A stretch of DNA of 64,000 nt from Methylobacterium frigidaeris (GCF_022179185.1 NZ_BPQJ01000004.1:1-64000); one strand, 5' to 3'; shown: positions 15,693 to 24,709, counted from the stretch's first letter. A program made the numbers and translations. The notes: generated by a model from the letters alone, not told the origin.

Positions 15693-16754
15693 TCAGATCG
15701 TTCCATGGACGAGGCCGTGAATGAAGCCGAGCTTGCTGATCACCGGCGGCGCCAGCACGAACGGATAGAGGTCGCCCTGGCCCATCGTCCGGTTGACGCT
15801 GTTGAGGGCGAACACGAAGGGCAGCCAGGCCGCCACGATCTGCTCGATGCTCTGGGCTTCGTAGGGGTCGAAGTCGATCCGCGCCGCCAGCTCGCCGCCC
15901 GCGTCGAGGAGCGGGTGGACCTGCATGCCGAAGGCGCTCGCCATCTCCAGCGTGTCGACGATGTGCAGGTAATGCGCCCAGGTCTCGGCGAAGTCCTCCC
16001 ACGGATGGGTGGTGGCGTAGGCCGAAACGTAGCTCTCCTGCCAGTTCGCCGGCGTGCCCTGCTCGTAATGGCGCTGGAGCGCCGCGTTGTAATCCTGCGA
16101 ATCGTCGCCGAACACCGCCCGGCAGGCCTCCAGCCGGCCGGCGTCGCGGACCAGCAGGTCCCAGTAATGGTGCCCGACCTCGTGGCGGAAATGGCCGAGC
16201 AGGGTACGGTAGGGCTCGCCCATCTGGCGCCGGCGCTTCTCGCGCTCGGCATCGTCGGCCTCGACGAGCGCGATGGTGATGACGCCGTTGTCGTGCCCGG
16301 TCATCACTTTCGGGCCCTGGTTCTCCGGCGGATCGGCCAGGAAGTGGAAGATCAGCCCGTGCTCGGGATCCTCGGCCCGGGTCTTCAGCGGCAGGTTCCA
16401 GCGCAGGAGGCTGTAGAACAGCCGGTGCTTGGCGAATTCCATCTCGCGCCACTTGGCGAGGTATTCCGGGTTCGACACGTCGGGAATCGTGCCGTTGTGG
16501 CGGCAGGCAAGGCAGAAGGCGTCGCCCGAGCCCGGCGGCACCAGCCAGTTGCAGGCGTCGTGCACCGCGTTGGCGCAGAACCGGCTCGGCCGGTCGCGGA
16601 CGGCGAGCGGCGTCCAGTCCTCGCCCCCGGCGGGCTCCAGCGCCGAGAGCGTGCGCGTCTCCGGCAGGTAGGCCAAGCGGTGGCCGCAGCGCTGGCAGGT
16701 CCGGTTCTCGAAATACAGGATATTGCCGCAGGACTGGCACTGGAACAGCTTCAT
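15693..16754 (-). CDS. Zinc-ribbon putative zinc-binding metallopeptidase
   Basis: This 353-residue protein starts with a zinc ribbon (Cys6, Cys9, Cys20, Cys23). A second cysteine set follows (Cys60, Cys68, Cys81, Cys84). A zincin active-site motif HEVGH lies at 191-195 with a downstream acidic region (ESYVSAYATTHPWEDFAETWAHYLH) that supplies the third ligand and a second HxxH-like element. This is the conserved putative zinc-binding metallopeptidase family of proteobacteria; its substrate is not established. The start is chosen at the zinc ribbon (ATG at 16754); the longer frame upstream has no sensible sequence. Confidence 0.85.
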   Translation of the reverse strand: MKLFQCQSCGNILYFENRTCQRCGHRLAYLPETRTLSALEPAGGEDWTPLAVRDRPSRFCANAVHDACNWLVPPGSGDAFCLACRHNGTIPDVSNPEYLAKWREMEFAKHRLFYSLLRWNLPLKTRAEDPEHGLIFHFLADPPENQGPKVMTGHDNGVITIALVEADDAEREKRRRQMGEPYRTLLGHFRHEVGHHYWDLLVRDAGRLEACRAVFGDDSQDYNAALQRHYEQGTPANWQESYVSAYATTHPWEDFAETWAHYLHIVDTLEMASAFGMQVHPLLDAGGELAARIDFDPYEAQSIEQIVAAWLPFVFALNSVNRTMGQGDLYPFVLAPPVISKLGFIHGLVHGTI

Positions 16755-17512
16755 CGGGGTCTCCACCGGGCGCAAGGGCCGGCCGCACGGTGCAACGAAC
16801 GTGCTAGAGGTGCGGGGGTTGCCGCCGTTACGGCTCATACGCGTCCGGTTGATTGCTTCAGCCACGCGGGGCAAAGCTCCGCCGTCCGGGGCTTGTGACA
16901 CCTCGCCCCTTCAGGATGAATCCAAGGGCGAGTGGGCAGGCCCGGACGAGTGCTCGGTCGCCTCGTGACTGTGGACGGTGCGGACCGGACGTCTTCGCCA
17001 CCGGGTTGGATGTTTGAGGCCAGCCCTCACCCGCTCCAGGAGAAGTCCCTGCGACCGCTGGGCGGGATTAGGCCGAAATGGCTAGCGGCGGCTGCGGTCG
17101 AAGATGGTACTGGCCAACCATCAAAATTGATCGTGCGACCGTGCGTTTCAATCGGCGCTTGTGAGATATTATACATCGTTCTGTAAGTATTACTACGATG
17201 AATTATTGAATAATTAAAAAAATCGGATGCACAAATTCGCGCGTCTCCGACAGATAAATCTATTTTGATACAATTAATATTTTGCTAGACAATTTATGTT
17301 CATTTTCCGTTGCTGGGGGTTGGGTTTATATGCTGTCATAGCGCCATGAGTTGATATCGAGCCGCCGCCTGACGATGCGTGTGAAAGAGGACTAAGAAGG
17401 CCGTGAGGCTTAGACGATGACTGAGCCCATGGGTAATTATTGGGCTTTTCAGCGCCTCGCACTTGGTTTAATCTGCAATCTTCGAGCCCATTTTCGTTTG
17501 TGTGGTAGCGCC
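16755..17512. other. Intergenic region; GC content drops sharply from about 17150
   Basis: No supported gene. The first half is mixed-composition DNA. From about 17150 to 17400 it is strongly AT-rich (for example ATTATTGAATAATTAAAA), marking the left edge of the island that carries the next gene. No transfer RNA, integrase or clear attachment site is visible. Confidence 0.6.
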
Positions 17513-19960
17513 ATGACACGGTCTGCGTCTCTGGCAATCTCATTGATAATCTTGTTTCTAACCAGCTTGGCCGCACCAGCGAACGAGAACGATTTTTATA
17601 GGTCGTGTCTCGATGCTGCCAGTTTCTTGGGAACTCCCAAAGAGCCCTGCGGCCTGCTTGGCCCGAGCGCCCCGCCTACCAAGCGTCGCGCCAGCGTCCA
17701 GGCCAAGCTTCCGGAGGAGTACTGGGCTTACGCACAGGGGGCGAGAGGCCAGGATTTGTTTTCAGCCCGTGGCGCAAAACCGATCAACGTGGAAAAAATC
17801 AACGCAGATGATATTTTGGTTGCGAAACAACAAGTTGAGATCAGACCATCTCCTGCACTCTCCAGTGCCGCAATCTTCCTGCTCGACAAGAATGCTCTCG
17901 TCAGAGTCGTCGAGAAAAGATCAATCGCGACGTCTGGTGGCGATCAGCGAACGTGGCTGCGCATCGCGAATTTCACACTATCCGCCGCTCCGCCAGATCA
18001 TGCTTCACAAAATCCCCGAAACAGCACCATCTCCGGTCAGGAGAGTCGAGAAGGAGCGGCGGCTGATATCGCCGCTCAGGCTAAAACTGCCAAGAATGTA
18101 GTTGCATGTTTCAAAGCAGGCACTGCGGGTCGGAAATTCATGTCGTTCAACGACATGCGGGATTGCGCCGGGGTATGGGTATCTCCGCGAGCGCTCGTGC
18201 GGTGTTCGATCGATTCGTCGTGCCCCGTTCTTCCAGACACTTACGAAGGACGTGCTGCTTTCGATGCAGTACTACAACAATACGGACCAGGGGTCACACG
18301 CGACAGCACGCTTCACTTGGATGTAGAAAACTTGCCCCGGCTTCCAACAGCCGCCTCAATCAAGGGATGCGAGGATGCGGAGCGGAGCGGAGACGGGCTG
18401 CGCTGCGTGAGTCAATCTATCGACGATGGAAAATACAGTGCCGTGGTTCGATGCTTTGCGAAGCCGGACGAAGCGTCTCGTCTCGGCTGTTTTGCCGAGA
18501 CCGTCAATAACGCGAATTTCACGGCACTCATGGGCTGCATGAGCGGCGGCCCGCCGACTCTCGATAAATTGGTATCCTGCACGCCCAATCAAAAAATTGC
18601 GAGTGACGCGGTAGGGTTGCGCCAGTGCGTGCAATCCGCAGCCACTCCCCAAATGGCTGCAAAATGCGCAAGTGAGGGATTCGCTGGTCCACAAAAGGCT
18701 TTTGCGGATTGTGCCGCCAGTGCAGCTAGTCCCGACGACGCAGCCAAATGCCTCGATAAGATTTCGCCGGACGTAGCGAAGGCTCGTGGCACCGTCGGGT
18801 GCATGGCGGATGCATCCAACGAGGCGGTCGGCTGCGCGGCCGACGTCTTGTCTGGGAACGCCGGTATCGTAGCCCGCTGCATCAGGGATGAGCAAGCACC
18901 TGATAAACGGACGAGTTGTGCTGCTGCCGAGAACAAGGATTTCGCAAAGGTCATAGACCTTACGCGTTGCGTCAAAACTGGTGACGCAGCCGCTTGCGCC
19001 GCGAAACATATCGGTGGAAGTGGGACAATTTTCGCAGCTTGCCTGTCTGAGGCGGGCGGCAAGCTGGAAAACTGCCTGTCGAAAGCTGATCCAGCACTCG
19101 AAGGCCCGCAGAGAACGCTGTCCTGCCTGTCCGGCACTGCCGATGCCGCGCACGCTTTCGCGTGCGCGGCGCCTCACCTTGGAGGAGAAGCAGTCAGGAT
19201 GGCCGATTGCGTGGCCAGCCCAGACAGGATGGGTGCTACAATGTGCCTTCTTGAAGGTCATCCTGAGGCCCGTGCGGCACAGCGTGCTTACGCATGCATC
19301 TCAAGTGGGAGTTCCGCGAGCAATCTCATCGCAAATTGCTCGGAAGGGCTACTCGATCCGAAAACGAGTCAGACTGTGGCCTGTGTTGTACGCGCGAACG
19401 GAAGCCGGGCACAGCTTGCAAGCTGTGCGGCCAGCGCCGCGCTGCCGCCTGATGCGGCCCGCTTGGTAGGCTGTGCGGCGTCCAGTCAAGGCCCGACGTC
19501 GTTCGCCTTGTGCGCGGCAGGCCCTGCCATGAACGAGGAATGGCGCATAGCGGCAGAATGCGCCGTGCAGTCAAGTGGAAATCCGATCGGATTTGCAGGA
19601 TGTACCGCTGGACGCCTCACGCTCAAGGAAATCACGCAATGCTTCAGCGGAAAGGGTTGCTTCGGCCCTAACAACACGATCATCAAAGCCTACACAAACG
19701 CCTTCAATGACCTTACGAAGGGCCCAGGCCCGAACAACGATGCTGTTGTCTTTTTGAACAGAGTGCGTGATCTGGCTGGCGGCCCAAATTCTCTTATCAA
19801 CAATCCCGGTCAACTTAAGGGCGGACCAAACTCCATGATAAACAATCCCAGTCAAATCTGGGGCGGCGACAGCTCCGTATTTAATCAGATGGCAGGAGGA
19901 AAAAATTCGGAAGTCAGAAAAATTCTGCGGGCCATGGACCCGACCACCTGGAGATTCTAA
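17513..19960 (+). CDS. Large secreted cysteine-repeat protein of unknown function
   Basis: The product is 815 residues from the ATG at 17513. This start gives a clean signal peptide (SLAISLIILFLTSLAAPANE). An N-terminal region (about 25-270) holds a possible SH3-like segment (VEIRPSPALSSAAIFLLDKN, then RTWLRIAN). Residues about 282-720 form about 15 tandem repeats of about 28 residues with the pattern hydrophobic-x-x-C-x(8-13)-C, for example VVRCFAKPDEASRLGC, FADCAASAASPDDAAKC and TVGCMADASNEAVGC. The C-terminal part has GGPNS-type repeats. The even number of regularly spaced cysteines and the signal peptide suggest an exported disulfide-stabilised helical array. Base composition is lower in GC than the neighbours, indicating transfer. 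I recognise no named family. Confidence 0.75.
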   Translation: MTRSASLAISLIILFLTSLAAPANENDFYRSCLDAASFLGTPKEPCGLLGPSAPPTKRRASVQAKLPEEYWAYAQGARGQDLFSARGAKPINVEKINADDILVAKQQVEIRPSPALSSAAIFLLDKNALVRVVEKRSIATSGGDQRTWLRIANFTLSAAPPDHASQNPRNSTISGQESREGAAADIAAQAKTAKNVVACFKAGTAGRKFMSFNDMRDCAGVWVSPRALVRCSIDSSCPVLPDTYEGRAAFDAVLQQYGPGVTRDSTLHLDVENLPRLPTAASIKGCEDAERSGDGLRCVSQSIDDGKYSAVVRCFAKPDEASRLGCFAETVNNANFTALMGCMSGGPPTLDKLVSCTPNQKIASDAVGLRQCVQSAATPQMAAKCASEGFAGPQKAFADCAASAASPDDAAKCLDKISPDVAKARGTVGCMADASNEAVGCAADVLSGNAGIVARCIRDEQAPDKRTSCAAAENKDFAKVIDLTRCVKTGDAAACAAKHIGGSGTIFAACLSEAGGKLENCLSKADPALEGPQRTLSCLSGTADAAHAFACAAPHLGGEAVRMADCVASPDRMGATMCLLEGHPEARAAQRAYACISSGSSASNLIANCSEGLLDPKTSQTVACVVRANGSRAQLASCAASAALPPDAARLVGCAASSQGPTSFALCAAGPAMNEEWRIAAECAVQSSGNPIGFAGCTAGRLTLKEITQCFSGKGCFGPNNTIIKAYTNAFNDLTKGPGPNNDAVVFLNRVRDLAGGPNSLINNPGQLKGGPNSMINNPSQIWGGDSSVFNQMAGGKNSEVRKILRAMDPTTWRF
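19778..19888 (+). repeat. 42-bp in-frame tandem repeat at the 3' end of the cysteine-repeat gene
   Basis: Two 42-bp units (19778-19819 and 19820-19861) and a partial third from 19862. They encode GGPNSLINNPGQLK and GGPNSMINNPSQIW, then GGDSSVFNQ. The unit differs in type from the cysteine repeats upstream. Confidence 0.7.
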
Positions 19961-20346
19961 CATCAATTATGCAAAAAGTCAGCTGCAGATTTTTCCGCAA
20001 AAAATTTATTTAAAAATTTTTTTTCTTTGTATCGCTAAATGATTGCAAAGTCGACGCTCAAATATTTATCCTTGGACATGATGCAATCGAGAATGATTCT
20101 GCTATTGGATTATTTGACATGCGAAATATTGTTATTCTTGATTTCCAATCTGGGTGACCCCTAACCCCGCGTCGCAAGTGTCGCCCGGGAGGCCTCGGCA
20201 TCGATGCAGCAGTGCCGAGATGCGAAAGCATGAGGCTGGCCCCACCCCATGCCCCCGACGCCCTCACAGTCCACCCCGAAATCCCCTATCACCAGACCGC
20301 AAACCCGAACCGGGCCGGTCAGATGCCCGCGCGAGAGGAGACGCCG
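19961..20346. other. Intergenic region; AT-rich right flank of the island to about 20160
   Basis: No supported gene. An A/T-run inverted repeat (AAAAATTT ... AAATTTTT, near 20005-20030) follows the cysteine-repeat gene and could act as a terminator. Composition returns to high GC from about 20155. A good AGGAG site is found just before 20347. Confidence 0.55.
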
Positions 20347-21897
20347 ATGGCGATGAACGGGGCCGAGAGCCTGGTACGCACCCTGGTGGCGGGGGGCGTG
20401 GAGGTGTGCTTCACCAATCCGGGCACCTCGGAGATGCACTTCGTCGCCGCCCTCGACCGGGTCGAGGGGATGCGGGCGGTCCTGTGCCTGTTCGAGGGCG
20501 GCGCCACGGGCGCCGCCGACGGGTATGCCCGCATGGCCGACAAGCCGGCCTCGACGCTGCTCCATCTCGGTCCGGGCCTCGGCAACGGCATCGCCAACCT
20601 GCACAATGCGCGCCGCGCCCGCTCGCCCCTCGTCAACATCGTGGGCGAGCACGCCACCTATCACCGGGCCTTCGACGCGCCGCTCACCTCCGACATCGAG
20701 GGGCTGGCCGGCCCGGTCTCGGCCTGGGTCCGCACCGGCATGAGCGCCAAGGCCGTGGCGGCGGACGGGGCCGACGCGATCGTCGCCGCCCGCACGGCGC
20801 CCGGCGGCGTTGCCACCCTGATCCTGCCCGCCGACACCGCGTGGGAGGAGGGCTCCGGCATCGCGCCCTTGCCGGCACTCCCGGAGCGCCCGCGGGCGAG
20901 CGACGAGGCGATTGCCCACGCGGTCGCGGCGCTCCGCAGCAGCGAGCCGGTGCTGCTGCATCTCGGCGACCGGGCGGTGCGCGACGAGGGCCGGCGCATC
21001 GCCGCCCGCATCGCCGAGAAGACCGGCGCGAAGCTTCTCGCCATGACGTCGAATGCCCGCATCGACCGCGGCGCCGGCACGGTGCCGATCGAGCGCCTGC
21101 CCTATCCGGTCGATCCGGCCCGCGAGGTGCTGGCGCCCTACAAGCACGTGATCCTCGTCGGCGCGACGTTGCCGGTGGCCTTCTTCGCCTATCCGGGCAA
21201 GCCGAGCGCGCTCGCCCCGCCGACCTGCGACGTCTTCGCCCTCGCGACCCCGGAGCAGGACCAAATCGACGCCCTGGAGCGCCTTGCCGAGGCGGTCGGC
21301 GCCACCGCCGACGCGCCGCTGCCGCCGCTCTCCCGCCCCGACCTGCCGACGGCCGGCTCCCTCGACCAGGACTCGATCGCTCGGGTGCTCGGCGCGCTGA
21401 TTCCCGAGGGCGCGATCGTCTGCGACGAGTCGGTGACGACGGGACGCAACTTCTTTCCCGCCACGCACGCGGCGGCGCCCCATACCTGGCTCCAGCTCAC
21501 CGGCGGCTCGATCGGGCTCGGCATTCCGATGGCGACCGGCGCCGCGGTGGCCTGCCCGGACCGCAAGGTGATCTCGCTCCAGGCGGACGGCAGTGCTCTC
21601 TACACCGCCCAGGCCTTGTGGACCCAGGCGCGCGAGCGACTCGACGTGGTGACGCTGATCTGGGCGAACCGCTCCTACGCGATCCTGCGCCACGAACTGA
21701 CCAATGTCGGCGCCAATCCGGGCCGCAAGGCAATCGACATGCTGACTCTCGACGACCCGCCGATCGACTGGGTGAGCCTGTCGAAGGGCTACGGCGTCGA
21801 GGCGCGCCGAGTCGAGACCCTGGCCCAGTTCGTCGACACCATGACGGGGGCGCTTGCCCGACGCGGCCCGTTCCTGATCGAGGTGGCGTTGGGGTAG
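20347..21897 (+). CDS. Thiamine pyrophosphate-dependent enzyme, acetolactate synthase large-subunit-like
   Basis: The 516-residue protein has the three-domain TPP enzyme layout. The N-terminal PYR domain has the catalytic glutamate in LFEGGATGAADGYARM (Glu50). A central domain follows, then a C-terminal PP domain with the diphosphate/Mg motif ADGSALY...NR (near 415-445). It resembles the IlvB-like/benzoylformate decarboxylase-like group that lacks a full set of acetolactate synthase features, so the substrate is uncertain. The ATG at 20347 has an AGGAG about 8 bases upstream; upstream in-frame starts lack this. It stands alone, without ilvH. Confidence 0.85.
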   Translation: MAMNGAESLVRTLVAGGVEVCFTNPGTSEMHFVAALDRVEGMRAVLCLFEGGATGAADGYARMADKPASTLLHLGPGLGNGIANLHNARRARSPLVNIVGEHATYHRAFDAPLTSDIEGLAGPVSAWVRTGMSAKAVAADGADAIVAARTAPGGVATLILPADTAWEEGSGIAPLPALPERPRASDEAIAHAVAALRSSEPVLLHLGDRAVRDEGRRIAARIAEKTGAKLLAMTSNARIDRGAGTVPIERLPYPVDPAREVLAPYKHVILVGATLPVAFFAYPGKPSALAPPTCDVFALATPEQDQIDALERLAEAVGATADAPLPPLSRPDLPTAGSLDQDSIARVLGALIPEGAIVCDESVTTGRNFFPATHAAAPHTWLQLTGGSIGLGIPMATGAAVACPDRKVISLQADGSALYTAQALWTQARERLDVVTLIWANRSYAILRHELTNVGANPGRKAIDMLTLDDPPIDWVSLSKGYGVEARRVETLAQFVDTMTGALARRGPFLIEVALG

Positions 21898-22424
21898 CGG
21901 CGCCACGCGACCGCGGACGCTGCCCCGCCGCGGCCGATTGTCCGGAAGCCGGCCGATCTCTCGCGGCCCGGAAGGCTCGTAAGGTCCATCGCCGATACGG
22001 TGCGGCTGCGGATCGGATGAGCGGGAACGCGAGGGGCTGCGGCACCGGAGGGCTGCGGCACCCCTGGCAGGCCGCCCGGGCACCCGACCGGCGACGCGCT
22101 GCGGCGCGAGGGCTCCGAGTGCCTGCCTCGGGCCCGACGGGCTGGTGGCGCGGGCGCTCACGGAGTCGGGCCTCGACCCGGCTCGGCTCGAACCGGAGAT
22201 CGCCGAGGGACCGAGGCGCAGCTCGCCTTCCTGCGCCACGATCGTTGCTGCGACGTGCAGGGCTTCCCGTTCGGCCGGCCGGTGCCGGCAGCGGGGATCC
22301 GCCACCTCGTCGCGGCCTCCGCGAGACCCTGGAGGCCGCTGCCAGCGTCTCGCCGCCCTGTTTCCCGGGTGTTGCGTCCGGGAGGACACAACCTGCGCGT
22401 CCGGGAGCGGCTAGGCATAGGACG
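21898..22424. other. Gene-poor stretch containing an EAL-domain remnant
   Basis: No intact gene is supported. The right half (about 22140-22330) encodes broken EAL-domain fragments, described separately. The left half shows nothing recognisable. Confidence 0.55.
22140..22330 (+). pseudogene. Remnant of an EAL-domain (cyclic-di-GMP phosphodiesterase) gene
   Basis: One frame (from about 22145) reads ALTESGLDPARLEPEIAE, which matches the LxPxxLELEITE segment in the middle of EAL domains. A different frame (from about 22207) reads GTEAQLAFLRHDRCCDVQGF and then PFGRPVPAAGI, which matches the C-terminal EAL signature (EAQLxxLRxxGCDxxQGYLFGRPxPA). The middle of the domain, about 90 residues, is missing and the frame shifts at the junction. 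The GGDEF or sensor part is not recognisable upstream. This is a decayed gene, not a functional phosphodiesterase. Confidence 0.6.
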
Positions 22425-23096
22425 ATGTCCCTGCCGAAAGATCACGCCCACATGCTCCCGCGCCGTCTCGTCCTCGCCCTCCTCGCCGGGCTGCCGCTCG
22501 CGGCCTGCAACGCCCGCGGGCCCGCGAATGTCGCGGCGGTCGATCCGGACGCGGCCTGGTACATCGGCAGCATGCCCGACCAGCCCTACGACGTGCCGCT
22601 GGTCGATCGCGGCCGGATGGACCCGAAATATCGGCGCCAGACCGTCGCCTATACGGGCCTGGAGAAGCCCGGCACCGTTGTGGTCGATATTGACGAGCGC
22701 TTCCTCTACCTCGTGCAGGAGGGCGGCCAGGCGGTCCGCTACGGCGTCGGCGTCGGCAAGCTCGGCTTCTCCTGGAAGGGCACCGCCACGGTCGGCCGCA
22801 AGGGCGTCTGGCCCGATTGGGGCCCGACCGCCAAGATGGTCAGCCTCAACCCCGACCTGCCGCGCTTGCGCAAGGGCGGTCTCGACAACCCGCTGGGCGC
22901 GCGCGCCCTCTACCTCTACCAGGGCGGCCGCGACATCCTGTTCCGCATCCACGGCACCAACGAGCCCTGGAGCATCGGGGAGCAGATGTCCTCCGGCTGC
23001 GTGCGGATGCTCAACGAGGACGTGGTCGACCTCTACAACCGCGTGCCGGTCGGCACGACCGTGCTGGTGAAGCGGCACGGCAAGTATCGGGTGTGA
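22425..23096 (+). CDS. L,D-transpeptidase (YkuD/ErfK family) lipoprotein
   Basis: This 223-residue envelope protein has a lipoprotein signal with lipobox LAAC (Cys28). The YkuD catalytic domain spans about 82-223 and has the active-site pattern HGTN (His176) and SSGCVRM (Cys192). Such enzymes form 3-3 peptidoglycan cross-links or attach proteins to peptidoglycan. The ATG at 22425 is the first in frame after the pseudogene; an internal ATG at 22452 would give a shorter signal peptide and is also plausible. It is monocistronic, followed by a terminator, and convergent with phyR. Confidence 0.92.
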   Translation: MSLPKDHAHMLPRRLVLALLAGLPLAACNARGPANVAAVDPDAAWYIGSMPDQPYDVPLVDRGRMDPKYRRQTVAYTGLEKPGTVVVDIDERFLYLVQEGGQAVRYGVGVGKLGFSWKGTATVGRKGVWPDWGPTAKMVSLNPDLPRLRKGGLDNPLGARALYLYQGGRDILFRIHGTNEPWSIGEQMSSGCVRMLNEDVVDLYNRVPVGTTVLVKRHGKYRV

Positions 23097-23133
23097 GCAC
23101 GGATGCGAGGACCGCCGTGCGGCAGGAACGACG

Positions 23134-23170
23134 AAGCCCCGGCACCCGCCTTCCGGCGGGCCCGGGGCCT
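23134..23170. terminator. GC-rich hairpin between L,D-transpeptidase gene and phyR
   Basis: AGCCCCGG-CACCCGCC, loop TTCC, GGCGGG-CCCGGGGC. It lies between two convergent stops and could serve both transcripts. Confidence 0.65.
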
Positions 23171-23206
23171 CGGTCTGGTCGCGCGCGTTGTCTTTGAGGG
23201 TGCGGC

Positions 23207-24010
23207 TCAGGCGCTCGCGCGGGCCTCGCGACGGCGGGCGCTCTGCTGGAAGAACAGCGCCTGGCTGATCACCGCCGAGACGTTGGCGGGCTGGAACGGC
23301 TTGGCGATGAGGAAGGCCGGCTCGGGCCGCTCGCCGGTGAGGAAGCGCTCCGGATAGGCGGTGATGAAGATCACCGGCACCTCGAACGACTTCAGGAGGT
23401 CGTTGACCGCGTCGAGGCCCGACGACCCGTCGGCGAGCTGGATGTCGGCGAGGATCAGGCCCGGGCGCTTGGTCGAGGCGAGCTTGACCGCTTCGGTCCG
23501 CGTGCGGGCGACACCCGTGACGTTGTGGCCCAAGCCCTCGACCAGGGCCTCGAGATCCATGGCGATCAGCGGCTCGTCCTCGATGATGAGGATCTCGGTC
23601 GCCATGTCGGCGGCGAGCTCGCGCCCGGCCTCGTCGACGAGGTCGCGGACCTCCGAGACGTCGACGCCCAGGATGGTGGCGGCGTCCTCCTCGGAGAAGC
23701 CCTCGAGGCAGGAGAGCAGGAAGGCCTGGCGCGGCAGCGGGGTGATCTGGCCCAGCCGCACCTCGGCCGGCAGGTCGTGCTGCGTCTGCTCGGTCTGGCC
23801 GTTGACCGAGAGCGAGTTCCAGATCCGGGTGAAGACGCGGAACAGGTCGGCCTTGACGTTGGTGCTGCGCCCGAGGGTCTCGGGCTCGTTCACGAGCGTC
23901 TCGAGCGTCGCGGCCACGTAGGCATCGCCGGCCACCTGGCTGCCCGTGAGGGCGCGCGCGTAGCGACGCAGGTAAGGCAGGTGCTGCACCACGAGTTGTG
24001 CTGTCGACAT
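23207..24010 (-). CDS. phyR: PhyR, general stress response anti-anti-sigma response regulator
   Basis: This 267-residue protein has the diagnostic PhyR order. An N-terminal EcfG sigma-like domain comes first (about 1-130, with LPYLRRYARALTGS, then PRQAFLLSCLEGFSEEDAATILG). A receiver domain follows (about 138-262) with acidic pocket IIEDEP, phospho-acceptor Asp189 in ILADIQL, and Lys in LIAKPF. When phosphorylated, PhyR binds NepR and frees the EcfG sigma factor. It is divergent from nepR, as in related bacteria, with its own EcfG-type promoter 47 bp upstream, implying positive feedback. The cognate sigma factor and PhyR-activating kinase are not in this window. Confidence 0.96.
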   Translation of the reverse strand: MSTAQLVVQHLPYLRRYARALTGSQVAGDAYVAATLETLVNEPETLGRSTNVKADLFRVFTRIWNSLSVNGQTEQTQHDLPAEVRLGQITPLPRQAFLLSCLEGFSEEDAATILGVDVSEVRDLVDEAGRELAADMATEILIIEDEPLIAMDLEALVEGLGHNVTGVARTRTEAVKLASTKRPGLILADIQLADGSSGLDAVNDLLKSFEVPVIFITAYPERFLTGERPEPAFLIAKPFQPANVSAVISQALFFQQSARRREARASA

Positions 24011-24056
24011 TCAGGTCCCCTTGGTGTTGTCGTTCGCGCGTCGGCCCTCACGCCAC

Positions 24057-24081
24057 AACGCCGTGAGGGCGCATTCGTTCC
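24057..24081 (-). promoter_or_regulatory. EcfG-type promoter for phyR
   Basis: On the minus strand: GGAAC, 16 bases, CGTT. The -10 element lies 47 bp before the phyR start codon. Exact consensus match. Confidence 0.7.
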
Positions 24082-24091
24082 GGACCGCGAC

Positions 24092-24116
24092 GGAACTGAC
24101 TCCGCCGGCGTGCGTT
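24092..24116 (+). promoter_or_regulatory. EcfG-type promoter for nepR
   Basis: GGAAC (24092-24096), 16 bases, CGTT (24113-24116), about 84 bp before the nepR start. It is back to back with the phyR promoter, with only 10 bp between the two -35 elements. Confidence 0.7.
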
Positions 24117-24199
24117 GTCGCCGCAAGCGCGCGACCCGGCATACCGGGCGCCATGGCATCGCCCTGTCCACATGTCCAGGACGGGCGAAGGGGAATGGT

Positions 24200-24439
24200 A
24201 TGATCGAAGGCAAGGGGATGCAGGGCCCGCGGGCGCCCCGGGAAGAGGATGATCCCGCCGCAGGGCCCGAGCAGCCCGCCCTCGACCGCAACGTCCAGGG
24301 ACGCATCGGCTCGCATCTGCGTGCCATGTATGACGAGTTGATGCAGCAGCCTATTCCGGACCGCTTCGTCGATCTCATCGCCGAACTCGAGCGCAACACG
24401 ACACCGATGCCGACGGAGACACCGCCGACGGAATCGTGA
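24200..24439 (+). CDS. nepR: NepR, anti-sigma factor of the general stress response
   Basis: This 79-residue protein has the NepR core at residues about 34-66: RIGSHLRAMYDELMQQPIPD, then RFVDLIAELE, the two-helix segment that clamps the EcfG sigma factor or PhyR. The N and C termini are short and probably disordered. The ATG at 24200 is preceded by AAGGGG. It is divergent from phyR with an EcfG promoter between, giving the classical partner-switch locus. The ecfG gene does not follow directly; the next gene is convergent. Confidence 0.9.
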   Translation: MIEGKGMQGPRAPREEDDPAAGPEQPALDRNVQGRIGSHLRAMYDELMQQPIPDRFVDLIAELERNTTPMPTETPPTES

Positions 24440-24532
24440 TGGGCCCGACCGGGCCATGATGCCGCCCCTCGCAGAAAGGGGCGGCCAAGACGCCGCTCGG
24501 GACACCGTCCTCAGCCGATCAGCGCAGCGACG

Positions 24533-24709
24533 TCAGAGCGTCGGCGAGCGGCCCCGCATCAGGCCGACCACGGCCGAGATGGCGAACAGCACGACAGCGA
24601 CGAAGAAGATGAGCTTGGCGGCCTCGACCGCCGTGCCGGCGATGCCGCCGAACCCGAACAGCGCGGCCACGAGGGCTACGACGAGGAAAGTGACAGCCCA
24701 ACCCAGCAT
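24533..24709 (-). CDS. DUF1328 (YtjA-family) small membrane protein
   Basis: This 58-residue protein is almost entirely two membrane helices (LGWAVTFLVVALVAALFGFG and AAKLIFFVAVVLFAISAVVGL), matching the DUF1328 family of small inner-membrane proteins. Its role is unknown. An exact EcfG promoter motif lies 55 bp upstream, which places it in the general stress regulon next to phyR/nepR. Confidence 0.85.
   Translation of the reverse strand: MLGWAVTFLVVALVAALFGFGGIAGTAVEAAKLIFFVAVVLFAISAVVGLMRGRSPTL

Noticed and set aside
12965..15724. Long plus-strand open frame opposite the TadG-like and FAH-family genes
   Set aside because: Its product has no recognisable motif and is Arg/Gly/Asp-rich; the minus-strand genes have clear domains and ribosome sites.
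17274..17576. Short minus-strand frame in the AT-rich left flank
   Set aside because: No family resemblance and it overlaps the signal peptide coding region of the cysteine-repeat gene on the other strand.
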